Assembly (NCBI GenBank): GCA_003988855.1
Contig: QYAI01000012.1
Location: 186,001 to 250,000 of the forward strand
DNA from: Arachnopeziza araneosa
Taxonomy: Eukaryota > Ascomycota > Leotiomycetes > Helotiales > Arachnopezizaceae
Length of the DNA: 64,000 bases
Direction: 5' to 3'
Shown: one piece after another, positions 23,934-34,931 of the stretch
How positions within the stretch are numbered: position 1 is the first letter of the stretch
How the letters are laid out: each line of letters begins with the position of its first letter
The notes under the pieces: generated by a model
What the model saw: the letters and a program-made list of their open reading frames with translations, nothing else
Database searches by the model: none
What the model was told of the DNA's origin: nothing
Position numbers and translations under genes: made by a program

Positions 23934-24758
23934 TCATTGAAATTCGCCAAATTCGCCATCATCAAAACCTAACTCCTCAGCCGAAGCGTCATGTAAAACT
24001 GGATTTGGCGGCTCAAATGTAGCACTCAGCCTCTTCTGCTTCTTTACCTCACTCGCACTCGGCGGCGGCGGGAGGAGAGCTCCCAGCCCACCAGGAGGAG
24101 GCGGCAACGAGAATCCCATCCCTCCACCCCCTTCTCTCTTTACCTCCTCTTCAAAAGTGCTCTTCTTCCTCCTTCCCGCACCACCAATATTAACCACAAT
24201 CGTCTCTCCCTCCTTTAGACTAAAATCCCTCTTAACCTCCTCCTTCTTCTCTTCCTTGACTGGTCGCTTCCCTCCACTCTTCCCGCTATCTCCCAACCCT
24301 AAAGTCTTCCTCACTTCTTGCAGTGAGACGCTGAAATCAAACGCCTCGCTCCGCTCCTCAAAGCCTATTCCTAACATCGCCTTTCGACCACCTTCCCCTT
24401 GAACCATAACTGCAAAGAATCGCGATGAGTCGAGGACCTGCTCCACTGCGGATTCATGCGTGTATGGTGCGGCGGCAAATAACTGTCCAGTGCTCGGATC
24501 TTCGAGAAGGATGTCAGTTTTAAGGGATTCACCTGATGCGAGTGAGGGGTTTGGGATCGCCGTTTCGAGGATTCGGACACGGGCGGTAAAGATTTGTCGT
24601 TTATTGCCGTCGACGGTCCAGGATGCGGCGACGTGGCCTTTATTGGAGGCCAATGGTGGGATGTTGTAGACGTGAACGGAGGGAGAAAGGAAGAGGATGC
24701 GTTGGATGGCGTCTGCGGGGAGGGCAGCGCCTGTTGCGGGGTCGATGGTGGGCTCCAT
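23934..24758 (-). CDS. NECAP-family endocytosis protein (PHear domain)
   Basis: A single exon of 274 codons. NECAPs bind the adaptor AP-2 ear and core and act in clathrin-mediated endocytosis. The N-terminal PHear domain (about residues 15-150) is recognisable by LFLSPSVHVYNIPPLASNKG, AASWTVDGNKRQIFTARVRI, DPSTGQLFAAAPY and DSSRFFAVMVQG, ending FDFSVSLQEVRK. The tail is Lys/Glu-rich, then Pro-rich (LPPPPGG and LLPPPPS), and ends in acidic FDDGEFGEFQ, which is in the position of the short adaptor-binding peptides of the animal proteins, though the canonical WVQF is absent. The start has MEPTIDPATG. It is divergent from eIF2B-alpha. Confidence 0.88.
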   Translation of the reverse strand: MEPTIDPATGAALPADAIQRILFLSPSVHVYNIPPLASNKGHVAASWTVDGNKRQIFTARVRILETAIPNPSLASGESLKTDILLEDPSTGQLFAAAPYTHESAVEQVLDSSRFFAVMVQGEGGRKAMLGIGFEERSEAFDFSVSLQEVRKTLGLGDSGKSGGKRPVKEEKKEEVKRDFSLKEGETIVVNIGGAGRRKKSTFEEEVKREGGGGMGFSLPPPPGGLGALLPPPPSASEVKKQKRLSATFEPPNPVLHDASAEELGFDDGEFGEFQ

Positions 24759-25274
24759 TTTTGGTGGTGGGAATGAACGAGTGAGTGTAAGGCTTAGGCT
24801 TGGTTATATTGGTGGAAGTAGCATTGTGGAAAGGATCCAGCGCAATGGAAGATGGAAAGAAACTGGAGATGTGAAGGGAGGAAAAGAAGTTCGTCGTCTC
24901 CAATCAATTCGGCATATGGGGTCAAACTTCAGCCTATCGGGGCTCCCCTATCTTAGCGTATCCGGGGTATGGATCTCACGTGGTGAGCTCATTCTCGATT
25001 TCTTGGATTCTGGATTCTGAACTTCTAATTTCTGTATATTCGAGATTCGTATCGTATTTTGTCTATTTCAGAGGAGAAATCAGGCAGAGCACATAAGAAC
25101 TGATGGCTTGTAAGTCATTGCATCTTCAGCCTCATTCTCGTCTGTCTTAGCCTCAGCACCGCTAAAAGTCCCTTCAGCCTTGTCACTAACGAAATTCCAG
25201 CCACGACCACAACTCCCTCCGGAGGCACAACTACCCCACCACCTCTTACCAGTCATCCGCCTGCTCTGAACAGA
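24759..25274. promoter_or_regulatory. Divergent promoter region between NECAP and eIF2B-alpha
   Basis: About 516 bp separates the two starts. A sequence ATGGCTT followed by GTAAGT at about 25102 resembles a first exon and donor, and the frame upstream of 25275 is open and Thr/Pro-rich, so transcription and possibly translation of the eIF2B gene could start further upstream; no splice pair joins these in phase. Confidence 0.4.
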
Positions 25275-26425
25275 ATGGCTTCCCTTGGAAATGCTCCTAT
25301 GAACTCTAAAACATCTGGATTTGAGTGTGTGCCCTCCCAATTTGCACTGGCGCACCCTGACTCACACCCTCTAGCATCGTGGAAACCTACCAACGTCTCC
25401 TCCGAGATGATCCTGAGCTCACCATGCCCGTCGCTGCAATCGAAGCACTAATCGAACTCCTAGTTCAGTCGCAGGCTGCCACCATCTACGAAACCCTTGA
25501 TCTGGTCAAGACACAGTCAGATTATTTAAAATCGAGGATACCTAACTCCATTTCCCTTTCTGCTGGCACGGATTTGTTCCAGAGATATATGATTAGCTCT
25601 TTGAAGCCGAGCTCTACTGGAAATTTCGAGACCGTGAGACAGCATTTATTGAGTAATGGAAGACTATTTGTTTCTAGAGCGAGGGAAGCGAGAGAGCGCA
25701 TTGCCGGCTACGGACGACATTTCGTGCGGGATGGGAGTGTAGTTCTTACGCATGGAGGGTCGAGAGTTGTAGGCCAGCTATTAAGTAAGGCGGCCGACGC
25801 GAGTAAAACCGGCGGGAACGTTCGTTTCAAAGTGATCTATGTTATGAATGAGGCTCGTTCTGCCGAAAGCCGATCGGTCGTCTCTTCATTACGAGCGAAA
25901 GGCGTACCTGTTGCTACAATCAGTGAAGGCGCTGTTGGATATGCAATGGGCAAGGTTAGCTTCGTCATTGTTGGTGCCGAGGGAGTGGTCGAAAATGGTG
26001 GTATTATCAGCAGGCTCGGAACTTATCAGATTGCGTTGCTAGCAAAGGCCGCAGGCAAGCCATTTTATGTTGCTGCCGAAAGTCACAAATTCGTCAGACT
26101 TTATCCATTAGGGCAATATGACTTGGGAATTGAGCAAGAAGTAATTGAGTTTAAAACGGAGGATGAAGAAGTCTTGACCGAAGAAGAGAGGGGATTCATC
26201 GATAAGACTCCGAAATTTGATGATAAGAAAGAGTACTTTGATGTTAAATTTTCAAAACCAAATCTGACGGTTGATGCTGTCGATTTTACGGTGAGTTTTT
26301 GCTTCTTAACGAGATGATTTGCTAAAACTTTTTAGCCTCCTGCTCTTATTTCAGCACTTATCGCTGAAACTGGTGTACTGACGCCTAGTGCCGTCAGCGA
26401 GGAATTGATCAGCATGTGGTATTGA
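25275..26425 (+). CDS. gcn3: Translation initiation factor eIF2B subunit alpha (GCN3)
   Basis: The alpha subunit of eIF2B, part of the regulatory sub-complex that senses phosphorylated eIF2 in the general amino acid control response. Exons: 25275-25324, 25375-26290, 26336-26425, giving 351 residues. The first junction makes SGFDIVETYQRLLRDDP, a family-typical N terminus. Later motifs are PVAAIEALIELL, GRHFVRDGSVVLTHGGSRVV, YVMNEARSAESR, GAEGVVENGGIISRLGTYQ, PFYVAAESHKFVRLYPLGQ, and the last exon encodes the conserved end GVLTPSAVSEELISMWY. The length matches the family (about 300-350). The start ATG at 25275 is the first in-frame one in the exon; the open frame extends upstream, so a longer N terminus via an unseen exon is possible. 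Confidence 0.9.
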
Positions 26426-26487
26426 TTTGATAATAACAACGCCATTTGTAATATTAGTCAATAAATAGACGACACGATGATTATCAG

Positions 26488-27068
26488 GGAATCTATCCCA
26501 AGGTCCAGGTCCAGCAGCCCATTCGACTTTAGAAGATATCAAAACCAATAGATTCCTCGCAATATGTGAGAAGGAAAGAAAAGCTGGATTTTCCGTTGAT
26601 CACTTATTAAGAGCCACAAGATTGTATGAGCTTGGAAGGATTACTATTCATCTTGTAAGGGAGGATGAAAAGTAAGCACATAAGAATGCAAGAGTTATCA
26701 TGAGTTGTTTTGTGACCGTGTCGTCCTTTCTTCACTTCTGATCTGCCAATGACAAAAACGGCCAAGCCAAGTCTTTCGAATCCTCTTTTCCCCCAATCTT
26801 CTCCCTCTCACGTCTGCAGTAATATAAGCTCCCCCCAGACAGCAAACAGCGAGCACTGAAGCGAGAACGACGGATTACACCTCTGAGGGCGGGGATTCAG
26901 GATTTATATCTCGGTCCACCTGCTATTAGGAAGGTTTTTGTAGCCACCTGGGACATGTGCAATCAGGATTCAACATATGTCTTATCTGCTGCCAAGTCAG
27001 TCTCTGAAGCCACAGTGAAGGCCGCTAGTCATATCGAGGCATTCTCTCAGGATGAGAGTAGAATGTAA
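26488..27068 (+). other. Possible uncharacterised coding stretch (two open segments)
   Basis: Two open segments on the plus strand look more coding than their surroundings but match nothing I know. The first runs from an acceptor-like site at 26487 to a GTAAGC donor at 26672 and includes FLAICEKERKAGFSVDHLLR. The second ends at TAA 27066-27068 and includes RITPLRAGIQDLYLGPPAI. An acceptor near 26850 would join them in phase. No in-frame start codon was found upstream, so this may be a fragment of a decayed gene, or chance. Confidence 0.25.
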
Positions 27069-27364
27069 ATGTCCTGTTCGTAATCTGTTGGGCTTTTGAA
27101 GTTGCAAGAAGAAGCCTAGAGTAAAGGTTGGACTCCGGTTTTCTCTAGGGCTAAAGGAGAACTATCAATGGAACATTGTGATTGAATGAGAGCAAATGAT
27201 TGAACAGTTGTTCGATTCGAGAATTAAAAAACCTGATTTCTAGTAGCCATGCTCGCCTAACAGCACGTGTGTAAGCGGAATTAGAAGTCAAGGTTACTAC
27301 AACTTTTTTGATGCCTTGCATGATATAAAACTGTCTGAACCAATTATGTACAATCAACCAACCT

Positions 27365-28103
27365 TTACTTCGTCCGAATATGCTTCAGCTTGCTTGAACT
27401 CCATAAGAAGTTATTCGCATAAGCCTTTGGCACAAACTTCCTCACATTCGGCTCCTGCACGAAATACTCGTAGCCCTGCTTCTCGGCGAAACTGATAGCG
27501 TCCTCTTTGGTCTTGAAGTTCATATGTGTGCCTTGCATAAAATCAGCAGAGGATTGCCACCCCATCAGTGGGTTCTCCCATCGATGGCCTTTAGAAAGAA
27601 GGTCCCAATCCATGCGCCAGTGGTGACCATGCCAGTCTCCGGATTGAGTGGCCGTTTTGACGGGGCGGTAGATGCTGTTTTTGTTAGAAAGTAATGGACA
27701 GGAGGATGAAAGATGGACGATTATACCGGACGGTTCGCGCTTCTAGTTCAATGGGTGCTCCTGAGAGGACTGCAGCAGTTAGGACTTCGCCATCTTCGCT
27801 TCCATCCATAACTCGTTTGGGGATTGGAGAAAATGTCCTTAGCCTTTGGTTAGCAGCTTTTATAAAGTGGCACCAGTATACTCACGATGTAGCTTGATCC
27901 ACCTCGGCTGTGTAGTCTGGTTGATTGTATTTAACTGGAGCTTCCTCCTTCTTGGCTACAGCTCCTGTAGGTTCATCCTTAGTGGTAAGAGGCGTTCCCA
28001 AAGTGGTACTTTCGAATCGCATAGTCCCTGGAACAACTCTTCGGACAGCTGGAGTACCAGCCCGGAGCATTCGCCCTGCAATTGAAGGTCGTAAGAGCGA
28101 CAT
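27365..28103 (-). CDS. ndufs4: NADH:ubiquinone oxidoreductase NDUFS4-type (18-21 kDa) subunit
   Basis: An accessory subunit of the peripheral arm of mitochondrial complex I, 212 residues. Exons on the minus strand: 28103-27886, 27837-27727, 27674-27365 (introns 48 and 52 bp). The N terminus MSLLRPSIAGRMLRAG, with further Arg and FES, is a mitochondrial presequence. The mature part has TVRIYRPVKTATQSG, HHWRMDWD, RWENPLMGWQSSADFMQG and a C-terminal KKEDA-like segment (KTKEDAISFAEKQGYEYFV), all characteristic of NDUFS4. An ATG 21 bases further upstream is in frame; the 28103 start gives the better presequence. Confidence 0.92.
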
Positions 28104-28362
28104 TGTCTCGTAGTGTGCCCTCACTTGTCTTATTCGTTGTTGCTATCCATGAAGTGAGGTCGATTTTCGCTTATATAAGCGGCATTAGCGTTTTCTCGGA
28201 ATTGGACGCAACCTTCTCTCGAGACCACATCGAATTGAATCACACTCCTTCTCAGCATTTCATCAAGACAACTCAATTGAGGTACGAGCTTACGACAGAA
28301 TCAGTAGATAGTGGTTAGCCTGCAGGGAATTGATTGGGCTGACTGGGGATTTAGTCTTCAAG
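28104..28362. promoter_or_regulatory. Divergent promoter shared by complex I and ATP synthase genes
   Basis: Only 259 bp separate the start codons of the NDUFS4-type gene (-) and ATP17 (+). Both products belong to the oxidative phosphorylation machinery, so a shared bidirectional promoter is likely. No specific factor site can be assigned by eye. Confidence 0.6.
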
Positions 28363-28944
28363 ATGAGCTTCGTTACACGCAGAGCGCTGTCAACTCTTAT
28401 TCCACCTAAGGTATGCTTTCGTATGCCCAACTAACTAGCAGAGCACATTATCTAACTTGTTATTAGGTGGCTTCTCCTACTGTAAGCTTCAAACTCGAAA
28501 TCCCCCTTGATATTGTCATTCCTCAGATTTCGACTCTTCCCGACCTACTGTAGCTGCCAGAGCTAGAAGAACGTACTGATGATGGATAGGGTCTTGGTGC
28601 TGCTCAAGATGCCGCTCGCATGCAGCGTGTGGTCAGCTTCTACGAGAAACTCCCTCGAGGTGCAGCACCCGCAGTCAAGCCTAAAGGTCTCCTTGGCAGA
28701 TACCAAGCTCGCTATTTCGGAAAGAATGCGAGTGCCACACGTATGTCTTTCCTGGTATCCGAATATCTTGCACGAGTACTGATTGGATCAAAGCATTAAT
28801 TCACGCTATCATCGTTTTGGTTGGTGTTGGTTATGCTCAGAATTACTACTTCCATCTTCGTAAGTCGATCTAGGTATTGGATGGATGGATTGATGGGGTA
28901 GGTGCTAATCAGAACTAGGTCACCACAAGAACAATGCTCATTAG
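28363..28944 (+). CDS. atp17: Mitochondrial F1Fo ATP synthase subunit f (ATP17)
   Basis: A small membrane subunit of the Fo stator/dimer interface, 101 residues, the same length as yeast Atp17. Five exons: 28363-28410, 28467-28481, 28590-28740, 28794-28859, 28919-28944. The second exon is only 15 bases. The product begins MSFVTRRALSTLIPPKVASP, then GLGAAQDAARMQRVVSFYE, KLPRGAAPAVKPKGLLGRY, a membrane segment LIHAIIVLVGVGYAQNYYF, and ends HLRHHKNNAH, closely following the yeast order STLIPPK, FYKSLPQGPAPA, YYFHLRHHK. All introns have GT..AG ends and the frame closes. Confidence 0.92.
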
Positions 28945-29981
28945 ACGGTTTTCATTGGGTTCGGACAGTGGATAGGGTGTTTGTTAGATTACGGTCGATG
29001 TAAATAAGCAGAGAGAAGAGAACAGACGATCCTCGAACGCTTCATCAACATGTGTTTCTCTGTGAAGATCTCGACCTTAGAAATGATATCAGGATGGCTG
29101 GAAAGCTTTTGGAATTGCCATTGGTTAATCAGTCTTTCACGGCCTCCTGTCCTAGATCTAGCTCATATGACGACTGTTCAGTTTCAGGATCGGATGTACT
29201 GAAGTGATTAATCTACATATACAAGCAGTCCACGGAAAGAAACTTGGATGGAGCATTTCAACGACATGCCAAGACGGAGTCAAAAACGTTGTTATGACTC
29301 CCATTGTTAATGTGTGCAGGAAGCCACTAAACTGACTAACCAATTCCACCAATTTGATACTTTTAGCATTTGCTCCATAGGGCTTCATCCAGGGAGCAGC
29401 TCAACTTTAGAATGTAGGATGATCTCAAAGTTGTTAGGCTCTTGAAATATCCGGTTTATGGTAAATGTTCCATATGTTCCGTGTGTTCCATGCTATGATG
29501 CTGTTCCCCCTTTCTTGTGTATTACGAACAAGAGCTTCAGTTTCCTAGCAAGAATACAACAAATAAAATTCCGAGTCCGAGAATCAAGTCCCACATCACC
29601 ATTAAAGTAAGAAATTTGGCAACGGGACAAAATTTGAAATTTTTGGAAATTATCGAACAAAAGTCGTTGTGTTGTAACACGCAAATTTCAGGTCAGCCTC
29701 ACGCTTTTGCATGCACTAGTGCCTCCCCTGACAACCTTGCACCAAAATCATCAACGAGACTCATCTTCCAGCATCCCCGACGAAACACCTACGAACCCTC
29801 GACCTACCCACCTAGGAAGGAGTTACCGATTCTATTCTCCCGTCGCCTTGTATCTACAGCGACTGTACCTAATCCTACCAGATTCTTAATTCTCAAAGCG
29901 CCACGTCTAAGCTCGCAGTCTCGACAACGGGTCAACGCATGCGCAGCTCCTCGAAAACACACAAACAATTCTTGAAGACGT
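28945..29981. other. Intergenic region and probable long 5' leader
   Basis: About 1 kb without a supported gene. Bases 29680-29980 are CT/CAC-rich, as expected for the leader of the downstream gene. No repeat or RNA gene was seen. Confidence 0.5.
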
Positions 29982-32900
29982 ATGATGGCAACTGAAGCCA
30001 CCTTGGAATCTATTGCGACGACGTCTATATCTCCTGACCATGAGCTGGTTTGTGACCTTTGATAAACGATTCACCTCTCACTCTGTTGACTTGCGCGCAG
30101 AACACTATTGAATTCACGAGCCAAGATGTCCCTTCCGAGCAAGCTGTCATAAACGGAGCATTCGAAACCGATGAATCCAAACCAGATGCAGAAATTCTCG
30201 ATCCAAATGTTATCTCGGCGGAGGTCAGTGTTAGTGGAGGATCGGATACTGAGGCTTCGAAAGCGGAGACGACCAAAGCCCAGGGTGAGAAGGGTCATGT
30301 TCGCACCGCTTCTACGGTGAAGAAACCTGCCTCGTTCAAGCCTGTATCAGTCAATAAAACGTTCCTGGCTGCTAAGGGTGCGACTACTGCTGCTCCATCA
30401 AAGCTGGGAGATAAAAGCTCTGCTGTTCCAACAACCGCACAAGCTGGACCTGCTACAAATGCTACCGCGAGACCTCGATTGGTGGCAAAATTGGGTAGTG
30501 GATTAAGAGACTCGGCTCCAAAGAATTCTGCTACTACAAATGGTGGAAAGCCAGGGGCGCCGGATGCTAATGCAGTATGGAATAAGAACCGACGTACGTT
30601 GTATATTTACTATTATTTGTATATTGCTAATATCTACCAGCTGCACCAGCACCAGAACCGAAGCGATTCACAGATGAGGAGTTGAAGCAGCGTTATGGTA
30701 TTCATTTGGCCACGAGACTACAATCTGATGAGCCTGGGAAGCAAGCAAATTGGGCCGATATCGACGATGAAGATGAAGACTGGGCCCCCGAGGCAATTGA
30801 ATGGAACGATGGAACGAAGATTACTCTGCCACAGGCAGATGAGACGCCCGCACCTCCCCCACCCGAGCCAGTACCGGCTGTTGTTGTGAAGGAAAAGGCT
30901 CCAGAAATCGCGAAGCCTAAGTCGCCCGCTCCGCAAGCATCGGCTTCCCCAACTGTGAGACCGAGTGGATTTGGAGGACGTGCTGGACTAGTTTTGAAGG
31001 GAGCCGCGGAGAAGCCAACACTAGTTGCAAAGCCTCCAGGACCTCCTACCCCTGTTAAATCACCATGGGCTTCTCTACCGCCAGTTGAGAAGGTTGCACC
31101 GGTCGCTATTGAAATCCCACAACAACAGCCCCCACCAACCCGCTTTGCCCAGAGAGACCCCCATGGCTTTCAAAATATGCCGCCTCCACCTACAAAAGAG
31201 ATTGCTGCGGATGACTTCAGCCGATCATCGTTGAGAGAAGGCTCTAATACAAGCAAGGAACTTTATAATTCACAATCTGGTAGATATGAGCCTGTCAACG
31301 AAGGTCGGAAAGGATCTTTACGCAATGATGCTCGAGCCCATCAGCCAGCAGTATTGCAGCGTCCTTCGAACCAAGACGGTCCAGCTGAACCATCTGCAGC
31401 ATTTCAAACTCGAGCTACTGGTCACGATGCGACTTATGGCCGTCGTAGAACTTCTTCCAATGTTAGTGGGGGAAGTGGAAACTTTGTTCGACGTATGAGT
31501 CGTGGAGACATGCCACCTCCTCATGATATGTTGAATAATAGGAGAGGCTCACTCGCAGCTGTTAGCGATGAACCTGCCTCACCACGGAATTTTTCACCTT
31601 CGGGTCAATACCAGAGCTCACGTGGTTACCATCAACAATGGCAATCACGCGCATCTCCAGTCGTCAGCCATAATTCTCCTCAGCCGGCGCATGGTCAGCC
31701 AGTACCACCAATGTCCGCAACTAGTGATAATCAAAGTCAACCGAGTGCTGTATTTGAAGATCCCTTAGAGGTACAGAAGAAGGTGATGCAAGAAAAGCGA
31801 GCGGCTGCAATTGCAAGAAGAAAGGAAGAAGAGGCCCGTGAGGAAGCTGCAAAGAGAGAGCGTATTGCTCTTAAGCTTGCCAGTATGGGACCACCACCAG
31901 AGGCGAAGAAGAAAGATATAGCCAAGGAGGAAAAATCTACTCCAACGCAAATCCAGACGCGCGAAGCCAGGGAATCGGATTCAACCAAGCCTCAAGCTCC
32001 GGAAATCAGTGGAGAATCGAACGTGAAATCGAACTCGTCAAATGAGGCATCTGTCACGGAGAGTTCGCGAGAGGGAGCCGACAAGGATTCACTTGCCCAA
32101 ATCAATCGATCCAACGGCATTCACCACCCACAAGACCAACAACCACACGAAAATTCTCAAGAGCGATCCTCTCAATGGCAAAATAATTCTTCGGCGCAAG
32201 ACCGATACAAACCTTGGGCTCCTGCACCTTCTCCACAAGCTTCGTCGCGAAACGTTTGGGGTCCACCCACAAACGATCGAACTCTTGGTAACGGCACTTT
32301 CAATCCTGAATTGAGCAGGCTGCCAGAGATGCATCCATCTTCGCACCCAGGTCCAATTGGGCCACCAAATCGTGCAAATAGTCAGAACCAGCAAGGCCAT
32401 GGTCGCGACCAATACAATTCTCGACCTTCTCCTATTGGACCACCTAATAGACGTCAACAAGATTCGCGCGCTGATTCATCAACACGTAACGCCGTCGCGA
32501 ACTCTGGCTGGGGTTCACTTCCATCGAGAATTGCCCAAGAGGATGCCTTGTTAGCTCAACAGCAGGATCTGGAGAAAGCTCGCATGCAGGAATTGAGAGA
32601 AAAGGGTATGACACCAGAGGTAAATTCTGCCGTCCTACAAGATACATGGCGCCAAGTCTCGTTGCAAGAGGACGGGACTCGAAGCAAGATTCAAGCAAAT
32701 ATCACAACTGTTCATAGTGACTCTTCCCAATCACGAGGCATCTTTGAGGAACAGGATAACGCACAACGTCGCCCACTCGATATGGCCAGTAATCAGTCAC
32801 AGTTTACTGATGGTTGGAGAAGTTCTTCAAACATGAACTCAACACCACCTACTCGTGGCTCTAGGTTCTTCCCCAACAACCGGGACGTGCGTTTGGAGGA

Positions 32901-33879
32901 GCAAAATATTGTTCCAGATAGGCCAGGATCACCAACACCTCCTCCGCCTACCATGGCTGGCCATCCTGCTTACGATGGTGATAGTGCACATCCGCATGTG
33001 TCACTCCCTCGCCCACCGCCGGTCGTCAAACTTCCTCCAGCTACTGTTCTTCCTCCGATTGGTCCCCCTAAGCCAGCTTCATTCGCTGCTGCCGTTTCAG
33101 CTCCTGCTGTTCCTATCGCCAATAACAACAGTGGCTTCGCCGCTTCAAGAGCTTCTCAATACCAGGACATTCGCAAGCAAGAACCAATTGCAGGTAACTG
33201 GCAAGATAAGATCAACTCATTAATTGGGCGGAAAAATTCGCCTCCTAAGTCGCATGTGCTTGCCGTCGACTCATCTAGTAAGAATGCTCTCGAGGTTCCC
33301 CACCAACAGCTTTCAGCTACGGTTTCACTTCCTTCCTTAGTCTTGGGTGATTTGGCCATAGATGCTGGATCAGTTGAATCAAAGCCAGCAGCTGAAGAAT
33401 GTTTCGAAGAGCAGGAAATGGGTTCCCTACCGCCCATCAAGCTTCCACGAGATATCCCTGCGGCCGCTTTCCAGCTCGCTGCTCAACAACCAAAGTCACT
33501 TCCACGAAAGTTTATTGTCTCTGAAGCTGTGAGCGTGGAAGCTCTACATTTTCCTCAACAGATCTCAAACAATACTGCTACCATCATGATCAAGGTTCCT
33601 GGACAAGACGAACCATTAAGCGTTAGTCATCCTGTTGCTCCAAGACAAAAGAGTAATCCAAGACGAGGAAGCTCTCGTGGTGGTGGGAACCCACGCCATA
33701 CTTCCTCTAGCCATCCAAGAGGTGGAAGAGGACGAGATGCATCAAGCGGGTTCCCATCTCCAAATCTGGATAACAGTGCAGCGTCATCTACATCGAACAC
33801 ATCAACCCGCGGCGGCAGAGGACGAGGCGCCTATAGCAACAACTGGACTCGCCACACTCCCACACCAGTCCATACCTAA
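29982..33879 (+). CDS. Large disordered protein with C-terminal RGG/GRGRG motifs
   Basis: A protein of about 1265 residues in three exons: 29982-30047, 30101-30593, 30641-33879 (introns 53 and 47 bp). The best conserved part is the second junction region: PEPKRFTDEELKQRYGIHL then NWADIDDEDEDWAPEAIEW and DGTKITLP, which I have seen in a broadly conserved but poorly named fungal family. Next come Pro-rich stretches, a charged helix around residues 560-600 (KKVMQEKRAAAIARRKEEEA), many IGPP/GPPNR motifs, Ser/Gln/Asn-rich sequence, and a C-terminal RNA-binding-like tail with SRGGG, PRGGRGRD and TRGGRGRGAYS. The composition suggests a cytoplasmic RNP or translation-associated scaffold; that is inference. 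An adjacent second ATG at 29985 would remove one Met. Confidence 0.75.
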
Positions 33880-34931
33880 TTACTCATCTTCTTAACATCG
33901 TGTAGTCAACAAACCTTCATATTAAGGTGCTATTGGCTCTGTTGTAATGAATGATACATTTCCTTTCTGCATACACCTCACTTTCACATTAACATTGTAA
34001 CTGAACATGAGCGGAACCATTGTCTTGTCGTCGTGGCTGATGCAAATTTTGCATTAGCGTGTAAATTGTGCGGGAGTCACAGCAACAACTACTGGTGACC
34101 TGAAGCACTCTAACGGTGCAGGCGATGGTATGATAAGAGTGCCGGATGATTATTTTGATCGAAAGCTAGACCTTGATGATCTGCTTGGTCAAACGAGATT
34201 CATTGCAGATTTTGCACTTGAGCAGGCACTTGAGGCGAGAACGCCGACTTAGCTAGTGACTGAATAAACACATCAAAAATCCCAAAGTTGTTTCATTTTC
34301 AATCTTGATTATAATTGTGATTAAAAAATTGAGATATTAAGTTTCAAAGGTTTGCTGATTAAAAATTAAGTCGCGGTAAGTGATAGAAAAAATTAGCCAA
34401 ATCAGATTTCTCCCAACCACGCGATTCTTCGATATCCGACCCGTTTAGGAAGATTGCGTAGAGTCGACGGGCAACACTTCGAGCTTAAGAGTACTACTAC
34501 CTTTTTTCTATCGACTGCCGAATCTATGATGCTTGCTTCACAACGACAATCACGAAGTACAATCATACATACAAAGAAGCACCTTTAAGCGTAGGTGTGT
34601 TAAGATACATTTATAAAGGACTGTACTACAAGAAACTCTTTTAGTTAATGCTGCTGCCGTGTGCTGCTATATAATTAAACACAGTCTAGAAGGGGTTTTT
34701 ACCTTAAGGAGACAAGTTACTCTTGCGGCGCTCTACAATCTCCTTTTTTGCTCTTATAGCAGAGCCAGCTTGTATTCCGTTATTAGTCTTGAATCATACC
34801 TAGCGAGCCGACATGGCGCCTTAATGCAGCTAAAAGACTAATGGAACACGTAATCGCGAGGTTGCGACCTTGCGATTAATCATCATCATCATCCATGTTC
34901 AAGATCTTTGACTGCATCCGATCTCAACTCG
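33880..34931. other. AT-rich intergenic region
   Basis: No supported gene. The 34.3-34.8 kb part is TA-rich with mixed remnants that could be an old mutated repeat. A 28 bp imperfect palindrome (listed separately) and an (ATC)n-like run at about 34877-34893 precede the aminotransferase. Confidence 0.45.
34851..34878. repeat. 28 bp imperfect palindrome
   Basis: The sequence TAATCGCGAGGT-TGCG-ACCTTGCGATTA reads nearly the same on both strands: 24 of 28 positions are self-complementary. The four mismatched positions (two pairs) are G opposite T, so as RNA they could form G-U pairs, and as DNA they look like C-to-T transitions in a once perfect palindrome. The site ends 53 bp before the aminotransferase start. 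Confidence 0.7.
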
